DNA of 64,000 nt from an uncultured Prevotellaceae bacterium. GTDB lineage: Bacteria; Bacteroidota; Bacteroidia; Bacteroidales; Bacteroidaceae. Positions 17,753-26,219 of the stretch are shown piece after piece (positions within the stretch are counted from its first letter, which is position 1; each line of letters opens with the position of its first letter). Location of the stretch: the NCBI GenBank assembly GCA_949295905.1, contig CASFNA010000006.1, positions 124,001-188,000 on the forward strand, written 5' to 3'. The notes below the pieces were generated by a model. It saw nothing but the letters and a program-made list of their open reading frames with translations, did not search any database and was not told the origin of the DNA. The position numbers and the translations under genes are program-made.

Positions 17753-17798
17753 AATGCTTTGACGCGAAGTGGAAAACGCCGCTTCGCGTCAAAGCATT
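17753..17798. terminator. Bidirectional terminator between ligA and the PAS-like LuxR gene
   Basis: A 17-bp perfect stem (arms 17753-17769 and 17782-17798, AATGCTTTGACGCGAAG) that extends with GG/CC to a short loop, flanked by TTTAT on the plus side. The last three codons and stop of the convergent LuxR gene lie inside the right arm. Confidence 0.8.
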
Positions 17799-18547
17799 TT
17801 ATAATTGGTGGCGTATGTCAAGGCGGCAGCTATGTTCTTGACATCAAACCTTTTGAATATGTTTTTCCTGTACTTCTTTATCGTGTCAACCGACTTGCAT
17901 AGCCGGTCGGCAATGTCGTAAATGGTGAATCCTTGCGCCGAGAGGATTAATATGCTGCGCTCCGCGTCTCGCAATGGGCTTATTTCTTTTTCAATCCATT
18001 CATGCCTGTCAGGCAAGTATTCATAATACCTGCTTGAATCCGATTCCCTTATTACGACATGTCCCGGCGTTTGCCTTGCCGATGTGCCGATGGTGCAGAG
18101 CGCAAGCCACAAGCGTCCGCTTCTTGACAGCGCCAACGGCGTAAGATGATGGTTTACAAGCCGTTGCCTTTTCATCTGCACCAAGGGGAAGTCGTAAGTT
18201 ATAGTGTGCATCGTCCGCTCTTCAATCGGGAACCGTGCGAACATTTCACAGGCCGCCATGTTTATCTCAATGAATTTGCGTTGCTCGCTTTCGGGTATGT
18301 GGTTGAAGTACAGTCCGTAGTCAAAAAACTCGATGTTGCAGGTCGGTTCGCCCAAAAGATACGCCATGTTGGTTGACTCGTAGATGAATTTCCGCTTGGC
18401 ATAATCGATTATGTACACAAACCTGTCGGTGGTTTGCGCCAACGCCTTGGCCATGCTGATGAAGGTCTCGGTCTTCATTTGGGCGTCAGGCGGTATGTCG
18501 TCAGTGTCTCCCTGTATTATCAGGAAGTCGTTTCTGCGTATTTCCAT
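17789..18547 (-). CDS. LuxR-type regulator with PAS-like sensor domain
   Basis: 252 residues. Residues 25-165 look like a PAS-type sensor (TDRFVYIIDYAKRKFIYEST opening, then YLLGEPTCNIEFFDYGLYFN). Residues 190-250 are a LuxR helix-turn-helix (LRDAERSILILSAQGFTIYD, then IADRLCKSVDTIKKYRKNIF). Many Bacteroidetes orphan regulators share this layout. The ligand is unknown. A TACATTTG box (minus strand) lies about 40 nt upstream of the start. The stop codon is embedded in the terminator shared with ligA. It is divergent from the lipoprotein/barrel operon at 18741, which it may control (inference from position only). Confidence 0.85.
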   Translation of the reverse strand: MEIRRNDFLIIQGDTDDIPPDAQMKTETFISMAKALAQTTDRFVYIIDYAKRKFIYESTNMAYLLGEPTCNIEFFDYGLYFNHIPESEQRKFIEINMAACEMFARFPIEERTMHTITYDFPLVQMKRQRLVNHHLTPLALSRSGRLWLALCTIGTSARQTPGHVVIRESDSSRYYEYLPDRHEWIEKEISPLRDAERSILILSAQGFTIYDIADRLCKSVDTIKKYRKNIFKRFDVKNIAAALTYATNYKML

Positions 18548-18588
18548 TTGGTTGCTTATATCGTGTTTTTATTGGTATGATGTTATTG

Positions 18589-18596
18589 CAAATGTA
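18589..18596 (-). promoter_or_regulatory. -7 box of the PAS-like LuxR gene
   Basis: The minus strand reads TACATTTG, 42 nt upstream of the start at 18547. Confidence 0.55.
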
Positions 18597-18677
18597 CGGA
18601 AATTAAGCAAGAAAACATCTTTCAGGTACACAAAAGTGTAAAATTTTAATATAAATGTCAGGTTTTTACACTCGCCC

Positions 18678-18707
18678 TTGTGACGTATGTGCTTTTCAGT
18701 ATATTTG
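18678..18707 (+). promoter_or_regulatory. Promoter of the lipoprotein/barrel operon
   Basis: TTG (18678-18680), 19 nt, then TATATTTG (18700-18707), 33 nt upstream of the first gene. Confidence 0.6.
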
Positions 18708-18740
18708 CGTAATACAAGAGTTCAGATAAAATTATAGGTT

Positions 18741-19484
18741 ATGGGAGTAAAATCAAGCAAACATTTTTTCAGGCGTTTAGGGCGGTTTGCAAATGGCTTG
18801 ATTGCCGTTGCGGTGTGTCCTGTTGCCGTTTCGTGCAGCGTTGCGAGCCTGTTCCATGAGGAGTTGGCTCGTGAAAACGCGGTCGTCGTGATGAACGACA
18901 GCACGAGATATGAGGGCAAGGCGCTTCTGCCCGACTTAAAAGGGAAGACTTTGCGGTTTGTAACCGCTGACGGGCGGAGGCTCCGGTTGGTGTCAGACAG
19001 TGTGGCGGTGCTGGCTTTCGAGCGTGACAGCGTAGTGGCCGGAGCGTTCGTCTATGCGCCGTATAAAGACCAAAGCGGCAGGAAGAAGGATGCCGTTTGG
19101 ATGAATTGCCTCGGCATGGGGCGGCATCTGCGCTTGGCGGCGGTCGGCTACAGCTGGCATTTCAACAGCCAAGGCAGCCTCGTGCCGGTGAGCTTTGCCG
19201 ACGGCGACGCTTATCTGATAGGACTGAAGGAGGATGGAGTGGGCGAGTATCTTACTACGTATGGCCGGGCGAGAGCCGGTGTAATCCGTGCGTTGTGCAA
19301 GTTTCTTGCCGACGACCCTGTGCTTTGCAATAGGTTGGCATCAAAGGAAATCGACGCATACGACTTCGCTGAAATATGCCGTTTGTATTCACCGCAAGGT
19401 CATGATGACGGCGACGGAATGAATGTCCGCATGGCCTGGAACGCCAAAGCTGCACCGTGTGCGGAGAAAGGAGGTGGTGTATGA
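18741..19484 (+). CDS. Unrecognised exported protein A (paralogue of the gene at 20133)
   Basis: 247 residues. The N-terminus is basic then hydrophobic (FRRLGRFANGLIAVAVCPVA) and ends in VSCSVAS, probably a lipoprotein signal with an unusually long n-region. The C-terminal third carries ALCKFLADDPVLCNRLASKE, then IDAYDFAEICRLYSP, which recurs almost intact in the 203-aa protein two genes downstream (KYLADDPDLCERIENKEIDP). The middle has NDSTRYEGKALLPDLKGKTL, resembling GSTLTGEAKLPNGATKK there. I do not recognise the family. It overlaps the beta-barrel gene by four bases (ATGA). Confidence 0.75.
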   Translation: MGVKSSKHFFRRLGRFANGLIAVAVCPVAVSCSVASLFHEELARENAVVVMNDSTRYEGKALLPDLKGKTLRFVTADGRRLRLVSDSVAVLAFERDSVVAGAFVYAPYKDQSGRKKDAVWMNCLGMGRHLRLAAVGYSWHFNSQGSLVPVSFADGDAYLIGLKEDGVGEYLTTYGRARAGVIRALCKFLADDPVLCNRLASKEIDAYDFAEICRLYSPQGHDDGDGMNVRMAWNAKAAPCAEKGGGV

Positions 19485-20098
19485 AGCGCTTTACGGTTGC
19501 AATGTTCATTGCCTTTGCCTGCACAATGGCGACGAAGGTATGCGCCCAGCAGACCTGTTGGACGCAATATTCGGCGGCTTTGAATTATGAACGCTTTGGC
19601 GGAACATACGAGAAGTCGGGCTATACGCTGTCTGCCGACATCGATGTACACTGGCACAGCCCCCTGTTCGGCTCGCTGTTGGTGGGCTACTCGTGGTATG
19701 ACGGCTCGAAGCCTGTCACGGTCGATTACAGCACCGGCGCAGTCGACGACAACGTCTCCGACCGTAAGACGCAGCTGATGTTCGCCGTAGGTCCGGGGCT
19801 CGACCTGCTTAGCAACAACATCGACCGCTTTTACCTCGCGCTTTATGGCGGATATGCCATTGTAAGATACGAGCACGCTTACTTTACCGGCACTGAAAGA
19901 CACACGCCGGAGGACGACCTCGACGGCGTGATGTGCCTCGGACGCTTGGGCTACGAGCACCAGTTCGGCCGCTCTACCACTGTTGGTGTCTTCGTGCAAG
20001 GCTCTTATGTGGGCAAGGAGTTCAACTGGGGTGTGGGCTTGCGTGTCGGCTTCCGCACTTCGACCTTCAATGTAAAGAAGCCCATGCGTGTGCGTTGA
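19481..20098 (+). CDS. Putative outer-membrane beta-barrel protein
   Basis: 205 residues from ATG 19481, which overlaps the previous stop and is preceded by a strong GGAGG, unusual in this window. The Sec signal peptide is MKRFTVAMFIAFACTMATKV followed by CAQ. The mature part alternates polar and aromatic residues in beta strands (YSAALNYERFGGTYEKSGYT, ADIDVHWHSPLFGSLLVGYS, FYLALYGGYAIVRYEHAY) and ends GVGLRVGFRTSTF, typical of an 8-strand outer-membrane barrel. The lack of a recognised family name suggests a Prevotella-type lineage-specific protein. It is flanked by two paralogous lipoproteins, so a surface complex is plausible. Confidence 0.75.
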   Translation: MKRFTVAMFIAFACTMATKVCAQQTCWTQYSAALNYERFGGTYEKSGYTLSADIDVHWHSPLFGSLLVGYSWYDGSKPVTVDYSTGAVDDNVSDRKTQLMFAVGPGLDLLSNNIDRFYLALYGGYAIVRYEHAYFTGTERHTPEDDLDGVMCLGRLGYEHQFGRSTTVGVFVQGSYVGKEFNWGVGLRVGFRTSTFNVKKPMRVR

Positions 20099-20132
20099 AC
20101 AGTGTAGTTTTGTAAAATCAAAAGCGTAAATT

Positions 20133-20744
20133 ATGAATAAGAAAGTTATATTGTCAGCCATACTCGGCTGCGTCGGCGTTGCGCTGCTCGCCTCGTGCCA
20201 GCTTGTCACCACTGTGGTCGACGTGTCGCGTGAAGTAAAAAAGTACCCTGTAATAGTGACGTTTGAAGACGGCAGCACGCTGACGGGCGAGGCCAAGCTG
20301 CCCAACGGGGCTACAAAGAAAGTGACGGTGACCGACTCGCTCGACGTGAAACACAAGATAAAGTCGGAAGACATAGCAAGCCTGATTGCGTGGAACGAGA
20401 ACGCTCCCGACGTGAAACACGTGCTTTTCTACCGTGAAAAGACATGGCGGGCGCTTGAGGATATGGGCGAGCACCTTATGGTTTTGTCGCAGAGCGACGA
20501 TTATTACATAGCCAAGAACGGCGTGATGACCATAAAAGGCCAGTATATCAACTTCTACGGCTACCGTCCCGGAGAAGAAAAGGGCACATGGATTGGTGGA
20601 AGGGGCTACACAAAGGGCTCTGCACGGAGGGCTCTTTTGAAGTACCTTGCAGACGACCCCGACCTTTGCGAGAGGATAGAAAACAAGGAAATAGACCCTC
20701 TCGACTATGAGACAATCTGCTCGGATTACAGCCCTGAAAAGTAA
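20133..20744 (+). CDS. Unrecognised lipoprotein B (paralogue of the gene at 18741)
   Basis: 203 residues with a clean lipoprotein signal (MNKKVILSAILGCVGVALLA, then SCQ). The beta-rich domain (YPVIVTFEDGSTLTGEAKLP) and the C-terminal helical segment (ARRALLKYLADDPDLCERIE, then NKEIDPLDYETICSDYSPEK) parallel the 247-aa protein two genes upstream. The two conserved cysteines in the C-terminal segment are shared by both paralogues and might form a disulfide. It starts 34 nt after the barrel gene and ends before a strong terminator, so it closes a three-gene operon. Family and function unknown. Confidence 0.78.
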   Translation: MNKKVILSAILGCVGVALLASCQLVTTVVDVSREVKKYPVIVTFEDGSTLTGEAKLPNGATKKVTVTDSLDVKHKIKSEDIASLIAWNENAPDVKHVLFYREKTWRALEDMGEHLMVLSQSDDYYIAKNGVMTIKGQYINFYGYRPGEEKGTWIGGRGYTKGSARRALLKYLADDPDLCERIENKEIDPLDYETICSDYSPEK

Positions 20745-20767
20745 GAAGAACAGCCTTCAATGACCGT

Positions 20768-20803
20768 GCGGTGCAAAACAGAAATAGGTTTTGCACCGCT
20801 TTT
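20768..20803 (+). terminator. Terminator of the lipoprotein/barrel operon
   Basis: A 12-bp perfect stem GCGGTGCAAAAC / GTTTTGCACCGC (20768-20779, 20788-20799), 8-nt loop, then TTTT. Confidence 0.85.
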
Positions 20804-20862
20804 ATTGTCGCCAAAAGTGCGTGAATACGGCTGTTCATGGCCGTATGACGGTTTTATTTTCG

Positions 20863-20870
20863 TAACTTTG
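20863..20870 (+). promoter_or_regulatory. -7 box of the B3/4-domain gene
   Basis: TAACTTTG, 41 nt upstream of the start codon. No matching -33 box. Confidence 0.5.
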
Positions 20871-20911
20871 CCGCCGTAATCATTGAAAATAAAGTAAAAC
20901 AAGCGGTAAAA

Positions 20912-21577
20912 ATGAACATCATAGTATCTGAAGAAATCGAGAAAGTGTGCCCCGGTTTTGTGGGTGCGGCGGTCGAGGCCGACGTGGTAAACAGCGAGTA
21001 CAACGCCGAACTGTGGGCTGAAATAGAGGCGTTGGGCGAAAAGTACAGGGCGGAATACACCACGGAGACAATCAAGCAAATACCTGGCATCGAGGCCACG
21101 CGCCGCGTTTACCGCGCGTGCGGCAAAGACCCGAGCCGCTACCGCCCGGCGGCGGAGGCGTTAATCAGGCGCATGCTGCAAGGCAAACAGCTCTACCAAA
21201 TCGACACGTTGGTCGACTTAATCAACCTTGCGAGCATAGCCTACGGCTACAGCATAGGCGGTTTCGACGCCGACAAGTTCGCAGGCGACACGCTGACGCT
21301 CGGCATCGGGCGTGAGGGAGAGCCTTACGAGGGCATCGGCAGGGGAATGCTCAACATCGCAGGACTGCCCGTCTACCGCGACACCATAGGCGGAGTGGGC
21401 ACGCCTACGAGCGATAACGAGCGCACGAAAATAACCATCGGCACGCGGCGCGTGCTCGTCCTCGTCAACGGTTACGACGGTAACGAGGCACAGGTAAAGG
21501 CTAACGCCGAATATCTTGTACGCCTTTTCGAGCGGTACGCGCAAGGAACTGGTTGCAGATACTTTATTTACAGGTAA
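20912..21577 (+). CDS. B3/4 (PheT editing-like) domain protein
   Basis: 221 residues. It resembles the free-standing B3/B4 domain found in the beta subunit of phenylalanyl-tRNA synthetase, where it hydrolyses mischarged Tyr-tRNA-Phe. Signatures: GIEATRRVYRACGKDPSRYR (about 58-77), RPAAEALIRRMLQGKQLYQI, and DLINLASIAYGYSIGGFDAD. The stand-alone form may edit mischarged tRNA in trans or act on another small molecule. It has no signal peptide, so it is cytoplasmic. It is followed 19 nt later by the AlkX-like gene, so both are probably one transcript. Confidence 0.85.
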   Translation: MNIIVSEEIEKVCPGFVGAAVEADVVNSEYNAELWAEIEALGEKYRAEYTTETIKQIPGIEATRRVYRACGKDPSRYRPAAEALIRRMLQGKQLYQIDTLVDLINLASIAYGYSIGGFDADKFAGDTLTLGIGREGEPYEGIGRGMLNIAGLPVYRDTIGGVGTPTSDNERTKITIGTRRVLVLVNGYDGNEAQVKANAEYLVRLFERYAQGTGCRYFIYR

Positions 21578-21596
21578 ACAAAAGCGCATTGGTGGC

Positions 21597-22619
21597 ATGA
21601 ACATACCCAACATACGGTTACTAAACCAACAGCTTGTTGCACCGGAGTTTACCGACGTTCACGACCTCGTTGCATACATGGGCATGTTGCAGGCGCAGGA
21701 ATACAGGATGATGCGCTGGGCTGTCGGCATCAGGATGAAGCGTCCCTCAATGGCGGCATTCAGGTCGGCGTACAACTCGGGACGCATTGTCCGCACGCAC
21801 CTTTTCCGCTGCACATGGCAGCTTGTGGCGGCGGAAGACCTGCGTTGGATGCTGAAGCTCTGCGCCGACAGGAACAAAGCCGCCATCAACGGGTTTACGG
21901 CGTACCAAGGATGTGTTATCAGTGAAGATGAATATAATCGCGCCAACAGCCTGGTACGGCAGGCGTTGGCCGGACGCAGGTCTACGACCAAGACCCAACT
22001 TGTTGAACGGTTGGCGGAGCTTGGCCTGTCAGATACTACTCATGCCATGTCTATCTTCCTGCGCAGGGCGGAGCTTGACGGCATCATTTGCAGCGGAGAG
22101 CTTGACGGCAAGGAAAATACATACGCGCTCATAGACGAACGCATACCTACGACAACAGAGCCTTCACGTGAGGAGGCGGTAGCCATGCTCGCCCGAAAAT
22201 ACTTCCGCAGCCACTCCCCGGCCTCGCTTGAAGACTTTACGTGGTGGACTAACTTGAACGTAGGCGAATGCCGCGCGGCAATCGATGCGCTCCGTGACGA
22301 ACTGACAGAGGAAAAGTATAACGGTACAACATACTACATCCACCAAGATTGCCGCACGCGAGGCTGCCGACGGCAAACGCTCCTGCTGCCGTCGTATGAC
22401 GAATACCTGCTCGGCTACAAGAGCCGCCATCATGTACTTGATGACGAGTTTCGTCCGCGTGCATACAGCAACAACGGCCTGTTTTACCCGATAATCGTAA
22501 GCGGAGGGCGCGTCGTCGGCAACTGGCACCCCAAGAAGGCAGCCGCATTTTTCAGGGAAAACGACACGCAAGACATAACTGAACAGCTTGGCCGTTACAA
22601 TAAGTTCATGCGCGGTTGA
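21597..22619 (+). CDS. Winged-helix DNA-binding protein, AlkX/HTH_42 family
   Basis: 340 residues from ATG 21597; frame extends upstream into the B3/4 gene but the family starts here (MNIPNIRLLNQQLVAPEF). It matches the winged-helix family related to the DNA glycosylase AlkZ/YcaQ: LQAQEYRMMRWAVGIRMKRP (the QxQ motif, where YcaQ has QxD), TWQLVAAEDLRWMLKL, YFRSHSPASLEDFTWWTNLN, LLPSYDEYLLGYKSR and the C-terminal FYPIIVSGGRVVGNWH. Some homologues repair crosslinked or alkylated DNA. It is cytoplasmic and tightly linked with the B3/4 gene. Confidence 0.85.
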   Translation: MNIPNIRLLNQQLVAPEFTDVHDLVAYMGMLQAQEYRMMRWAVGIRMKRPSMAAFRSAYNSGRIVRTHLFRCTWQLVAAEDLRWMLKLCADRNKAAINGFTAYQGCVISEDEYNRANSLVRQALAGRRSTTKTQLVERLAELGLSDTTHAMSIFLRRAELDGIICSGELDGKENTYALIDERIPTTTEPSREEAVAMLARKYFRSHSPASLEDFTWWTNLNVGECRAAIDALRDELTEEKYNGTTYYIHQDCRTRGCRRQTLLLPSYDEYLLGYKSRHHVLDDEFRPRAYSNNGLFYPIIVSGGRVVGNWHPKKAAAFFRENDTQDITEQLGRYNKFMRG

Positions 22620-22678
22620 GCCGCTGCCGGTGAACTTCATGCGGACAACCGTTGCGCCATTTTTGAAACCTTTGGCCG

Positions 22679-22686
22679 TAATTTTG
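22679..22686 (+). promoter_or_regulatory. Orphan -7 box after the AlkX-like gene
   Basis: TAATTTTG with no gene for 660 nt. A transcript from here would run through mini-array D into the terminator at 22859. A short hairpin AAACGGCA/TGCCGTTT lies at 22772-22795. The -33 box is poor, so the call is tentative. The remaining gap to lysS shows nothing else recognised. Confidence 0.3.
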
Positions 22687-22805
22687 CGTCAAAACGTCAA
22701 GCGGGAAATGTACGCCTGCGTTCGCGAAACAGGTCGGCTGTAAACCGTATTGTGGCTCTTGTTCCTATAAGAAACGGCATTTCTCATTGCCGTTTGCCGC
22801 CTTTG

Positions 22806-22870
22806 GCAGTGGAAAAGGCCATCTTTCGCATCGCCAAAGGCAGTCTTTTATACGCTTGAAAGCCGTCCAG
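22806..22870. repeat. GACGGCC mini-array D (3 degenerate units)
   Basis: Units cagtggaaaaggccatcttt, catcgccaaaggcagtcttt and acgcttgaaagccgtccag. The last unit is shared with the left arm of the terminator that follows. Confidence 0.7.
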
Positions 22871-22893
22871 ACATGTCGTTTGGACGGCTTTTT
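22859..22893 (+). terminator. Intrinsic terminator downstream of the AlkX-like gene
   Basis: An 11-bp stem AAAGCCGTCCA / TGGACGGCTTT (22859-22869, 22881-22891) running into TTTTTC. It is 240 nt beyond the AlkX-like stop. Confidence 0.7.
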
Positions 22894-23200
22894 CTTTCCA
22901 AAACAGCCCGTTTCCGCGCTTTTTCAGTCCGTTGTTTTTGCACATTCAAGCCGTTGTAGGCGTTAACGCTTTGTACTTGTGACAGTTGCGTTTGCACACT
23001 TCTGCTTGCCGTATTTCCGTTCGGTCGGCGGATTTTTTACGGCGATGGTCTTGTGAAAGCGTCATTGAAATACAAAAAGAAAGCAAAATAAGGGATGTGT
23101 GTTGCAATGTGCCATGCGGTAAGCAAGGCCCGTAATATACATGTCATGGCGTTGAATAAAATGCACTGCCGCCCATATTTTAATTAATCTTCCTTAAACT

Positions 23201-23232
23201 TTCGTCTATGTCAGCATTTATTTGTATTTTTG
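23201..23232 (+). promoter_or_regulatory. Promoter of lysS
   Basis: TTCG (23201-23204; TTTG in the consensus), 20 nt, then TATTTTTG (23225-23232). The leader to lysS is about 110 nt. Confidence 0.6.
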
Positions 23233-23346
23233 CAAGGAATAAGCCGCGCTTTGACAAGCAATCGGAAACGGCCTGCCGCACCGACAGTGTTGGTGCGGAA
23301 AGGCGGCGTGGCGTTATCGCTTCAACATAGAATACTGAATTTAAGT

Positions 23347-25089
23347 ATGAACGTTTTAGAACTGAGTGAACAGGAAATTGGCAGACGCCAAAGTCTCGAA
23401 GAGCTGCGCGCGATGGGCATCGACCCATATCCCGCAGCGGAGTATCCAACCAACGCTTTCTCAACCGACATCAAGGCGGACTTCAAGGACGACGAGCCGC
23501 ACCGCGAGGTGTGCATCGCCGGGCGCATGATGAGCCGCCGCGTGATGGGCAAGGCTGCTTTCGCCGAGCTTCAGGACTCGAAGGGCAGGATACAGGTTTA
23601 CATTACGCGTGACGACATTTGTCCGGGCGAGGACAAGGATTTATATAACAAGGTGTTCAAGAAATTGCTTGACATCGGCGACTTCATAGGTGTCAAGGGC
23701 TTCGTGTTCCGCACGCAGACGGGCGAAATCAGCGTACACGCGCAGAGCCTGACGCTGCTCTCGAAGAGCCTCAAGCCACTGCCAATCGTGAAGTATAAGG
23801 ACGGCGTGGCTTACGACAAGTTTGACGACCCGGAGCTGCGTTACCGCCAGCGGTACGTAGACCTCGTGGTGAACGACGGCGTGAAGGACACTTTCCTCCA
23901 GCGCGCCACGGTTATCAGGACAATCAGGAAGGTGCTCGACGAGGCCGGATACACCGAGGTTGAGACACCTACATTGCAGACAATTGCCGGCGGAGCGAGC
24001 GCAAGACCGTTCATAACGCACTTCAACGCGCTTGACACCGACATGTACATGCGCATCGCCACGGAGCTTTACCTGAAGCGTTTGATTGTCGGCGGATTTG
24101 AGGGCGTGTACGAAATCGGCAAGAACTTCCGTAACGAAGGCATGGACCGCAACCACAACCCCGAGTTCACCTGCATGGAGCTGTACGTGCAGTACAAGGA
24201 CTACAACTGGATGATGTCGTTCACCGAGAAGCTTTTGGAGACGGTCTGCATAGCCGTAAACGGCTCGACCGAGCGCGAAATCGACGGCAACATCGTAAGT
24301 TTCAAAGCTCCGTACCGACGTCTGCCCATCCTTGACGCCATCAAGGAGAAGACCGGCTACGACCTTACAGGCATGGACGAGGCGCAAATACGCGAGGTAT
24401 GCAAGAAACTCAACATGGAAATCGACGACACGATGGGCAAAGGAAAGCTCATAGATGAAATCTTTGGAGAGTTCTGCGAGGGCACGTTCATCCAGCCAAC
24501 GTTCATTACGGACTACCCCGTGGAGATGTCGCCGCTCACGAAGATGCACCGCTCTAAGCCCGGACTGACCGAGCGTTTCGAGCTGATGGTCAACGGAAAG
24601 GAGCTTGCCAACGCCTATTCGGAGCTTAACGACCCCATCGACCAGGAGGAGCGCTTCAAGGAACAGATGCGCCTGGCCGACAAGGGAGACGACGAGGCGA
24701 TGATAATAGACCAGGACTTCCTGCGCGCACTGCAATACGGCATGCCGCCTACAAGCGGCATCGGCATCGGCATCGACCGCCTCGTAATGCTCATGACGGG
24801 CAAGACGTACATACAAGAAGTGCTGTTCTTCCCACAGATGCGCCCGGAGAAGAAAGCTCCGAAGAGCAGCGTGGAGGAATGGAAGGCAATCGGCGTGCCC
24901 GAGGAATGGGTGCCCGTGTTCAACAAGTGCGGTTACTACCTCGTGACTGACATCAAGGACGTGAACCCGCAGAAGCTCCAGCAGGATGCCTGCGGAGTTA
25001 ACAAGAAATACAAACTTGGCTACGAAAACCCCAAGGTTGACGAATTCGCCAAGTGGATAGAGGCGGTGAATAAAATTGAAAATTCATAA
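23347..25089 (+). CDS. lysS: Lysine--tRNA ligase (class II)
   Basis: 580 residues from ATG 23347; an in-frame extension upstream to 23230 is rejected because it would start at or inside the promoter. An N-terminal OB-fold anticodon domain (about 50-160) is followed by the class II core: LRYRQRYVDLV, YTEVETPTLQTIAGGASARP, FRNEGMDRNHNPEFTCMELY (motif 2 region) and GIGIGIDRLVMLMTG (motif 3, about 475-490). The C-terminal extension of roughly 80 residues after motif 3 (FFPQMRPEKKAPKSSVEEWK onward) is typical of Bacteroidetes LysS. gpsA and pgi follow in the same direction. Confidence 0.97.
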   Translation: MNVLELSEQEIGRRQSLEELRAMGIDPYPAAEYPTNAFSTDIKADFKDDEPHREVCIAGRMMSRRVMGKAAFAELQDSKGRIQVYITRDDICPGEDKDLYNKVFKKLLDIGDFIGVKGFVFRTQTGEISVHAQSLTLLSKSLKPLPIVKYKDGVAYDKFDDPELRYRQRYVDLVVNDGVKDTFLQRATVIRTIRKVLDEAGYTEVETPTLQTIAGGASARPFITHFNALDTDMYMRIATELYLKRLIVGGFEGVYEIGKNFRNEGMDRNHNPEFTCMELYVQYKDYNWMMSFTEKLLETVCIAVNGSTEREIDGNIVSFKAPYRRLPILDAIKEKTGYDLTGMDEAQIREVCKKLNMEIDDTMGKGKLIDEIFGEFCEGTFIQPTFITDYPVEMSPLTKMHRSKPGLTERFELMVNGKELANAYSELNDPIDQEERFKEQMRLADKGDDEAMIIDQDFLRALQYGMPPTSGIGIGIDRLVMLMTGKTYIQEVLFFPQMRPEKKAPKSSVEEWKAIGVPEEWVPVFNKCGYYLVTDIKDVNPQKLQQDACGVNKKYKLGYENPKVDEFAKWIEAVNKIENS

Positions 25090-25097
25090 TTGAAAAT

Positions 25098-25167
25098 GGA
25101 GAATTATGATTACCTTTGTTGGTCGGGAACAGCATCGGCCGATTAAATAAGGGTAATCATAATTCTC
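25098..25167. repeat. AT-rich inverted repeat between lysS and gpsA
   Basis: GAGAATTATGATTACC (25099-25114) and GGTAATCATAATTCTC (25152-25167) are exact complements, and both arms are flanked by further AATTGAAAATT-type sequence. It belongs to the same broad class of intergenic elements as those near 6.4, 28.4 and 49.6 kb. Confidence 0.75.
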
Positions 25168-25201
25168 AATTCCCAATTTTTAATTCTCAATTTAGGGAAA
25201 A

Positions 25202-26197
25202 ATGTACGATTGCGGAAGAATAGCGATTATTGGCGGAGGCAGTTGGGCTACGGCCATCGCCAAGATTGTAGTGGAGCATACGCACCACATAGGGTGGTAT
25301 ATGCGCCGCGACGACCGCATAGCAGACTTCAAGAGGCTTGGCCACAATCCGGCTTACTTGACGAGTGTGCATTTCAATATTGACGAAATCGAGTTCTTTA
25401 GCGACATCAACAAGATAGTGCAGGCATACGACACGCTCATCTTCGTAACGCCGTCAGCTTACATAAAGAACCACCTGAAGCGGTTGAAGACGCGCATAAG
25501 GGACAAGTTCGTGGTGACTGCCATCAAGGGAGTTGTGCCCGACGAGAACCTTGTTTGCTCTGAATATTTCCATCAGGTGTACGACGTTCCGTATGAGAAC
25601 CTTGCATGCCTGGGCGGCCCGTCGCACGCTGAGGAGGTGGCTCTCGAACGCCTGTCTTACCTTACCGTTGGGTGCAGCGACCGTGACAAGGCGCAGGCTT
25701 TCTCTGAAATCCTTGCATGTGATTACATCAAGACCAAGTTGAGCGTCGATGTCATAGGCATTGAATACGCGTCGGTGCTTAAGAATGTCTACGCCATTGC
25801 CGCCGGCATATGCAACGGCCTGAAGTATGGAGACAACTTCATGTCCGTGCTTATGGCCAACGCCGTGCAGGAGATGTCGCGCTTCCTGAAGTCTGTATAT
25901 CCGCTTGAAAGGAACATCACGGACTCCGTCTACCTCGGCGATTTGCTCGTAACGGGTTATTCAAACTTCTCGCGCAACCGCACGTTCGGTACGATGATAG
26001 GTAAAGGCTACAGCATAAAGAGCGCGCAAATAGAGATGGAAATGATTGCCGAAGGCTATTTCGGAACGAAGTGCATGAAGGAAATCAACCGTCATTGCCA
26101 TGTGAACATGCCGATACTTGATGCCGTTTACAACATCCTTTATGAGCGTATTTCACCACAAATCGAGATTAAATTATTAACCGATTCTTTCAGATAA
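25202..26197 (+). CDS. gpsA: NAD(P)H-dependent glycerol-3-phosphate dehydrogenase
   Basis: 331 residues. It makes sn-glycerol 3-phosphate from dihydroxyacetone phosphate for phospholipid synthesis. The Rossmann signature [16 protein letters not shown] is at the N-terminus. The catalytic and substrate region follows with [44 protein letters not shown] (catalytic Lys) and [19 protein letters not shown]. The C-terminus ([20 protein letters not shown]) is complete. pgi starts 22 nt later, so the two are likely co-transcribed. Confidence 0.96.
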   Translation: MYDCGRIAIIGGGSWATAIAKIVVEHTHHIGWYMRRDDRIADFKRLGHNPAYLTSVHFNIDEIEFFSDINKIVQAYDTLIFVTPSAYIKNHLKRLKTRIRDKFVVTAIKGVVPDENLVCSEYFHQVYDVPYENLACLGGPSHAEEVALERLSYLTVGCSDRDKAQAFSEILACDYIKTKLSVDVIGIEYASVLKNVYAIAAGICNGLKYGDNFMSVLMANAVQEMSRFLKSVYPLERNITDSVYLGDLLVTGYSNFSRNRTFGTMIGKGYSIKSAQIEMEMIAEGYFGTKCMKEINRHCHVNMPILDAVYNILYERISPQIEIKLLTDSFR

Positions 26198-26219
26198 GAA
26201 TCATAATACCAACAAACAA

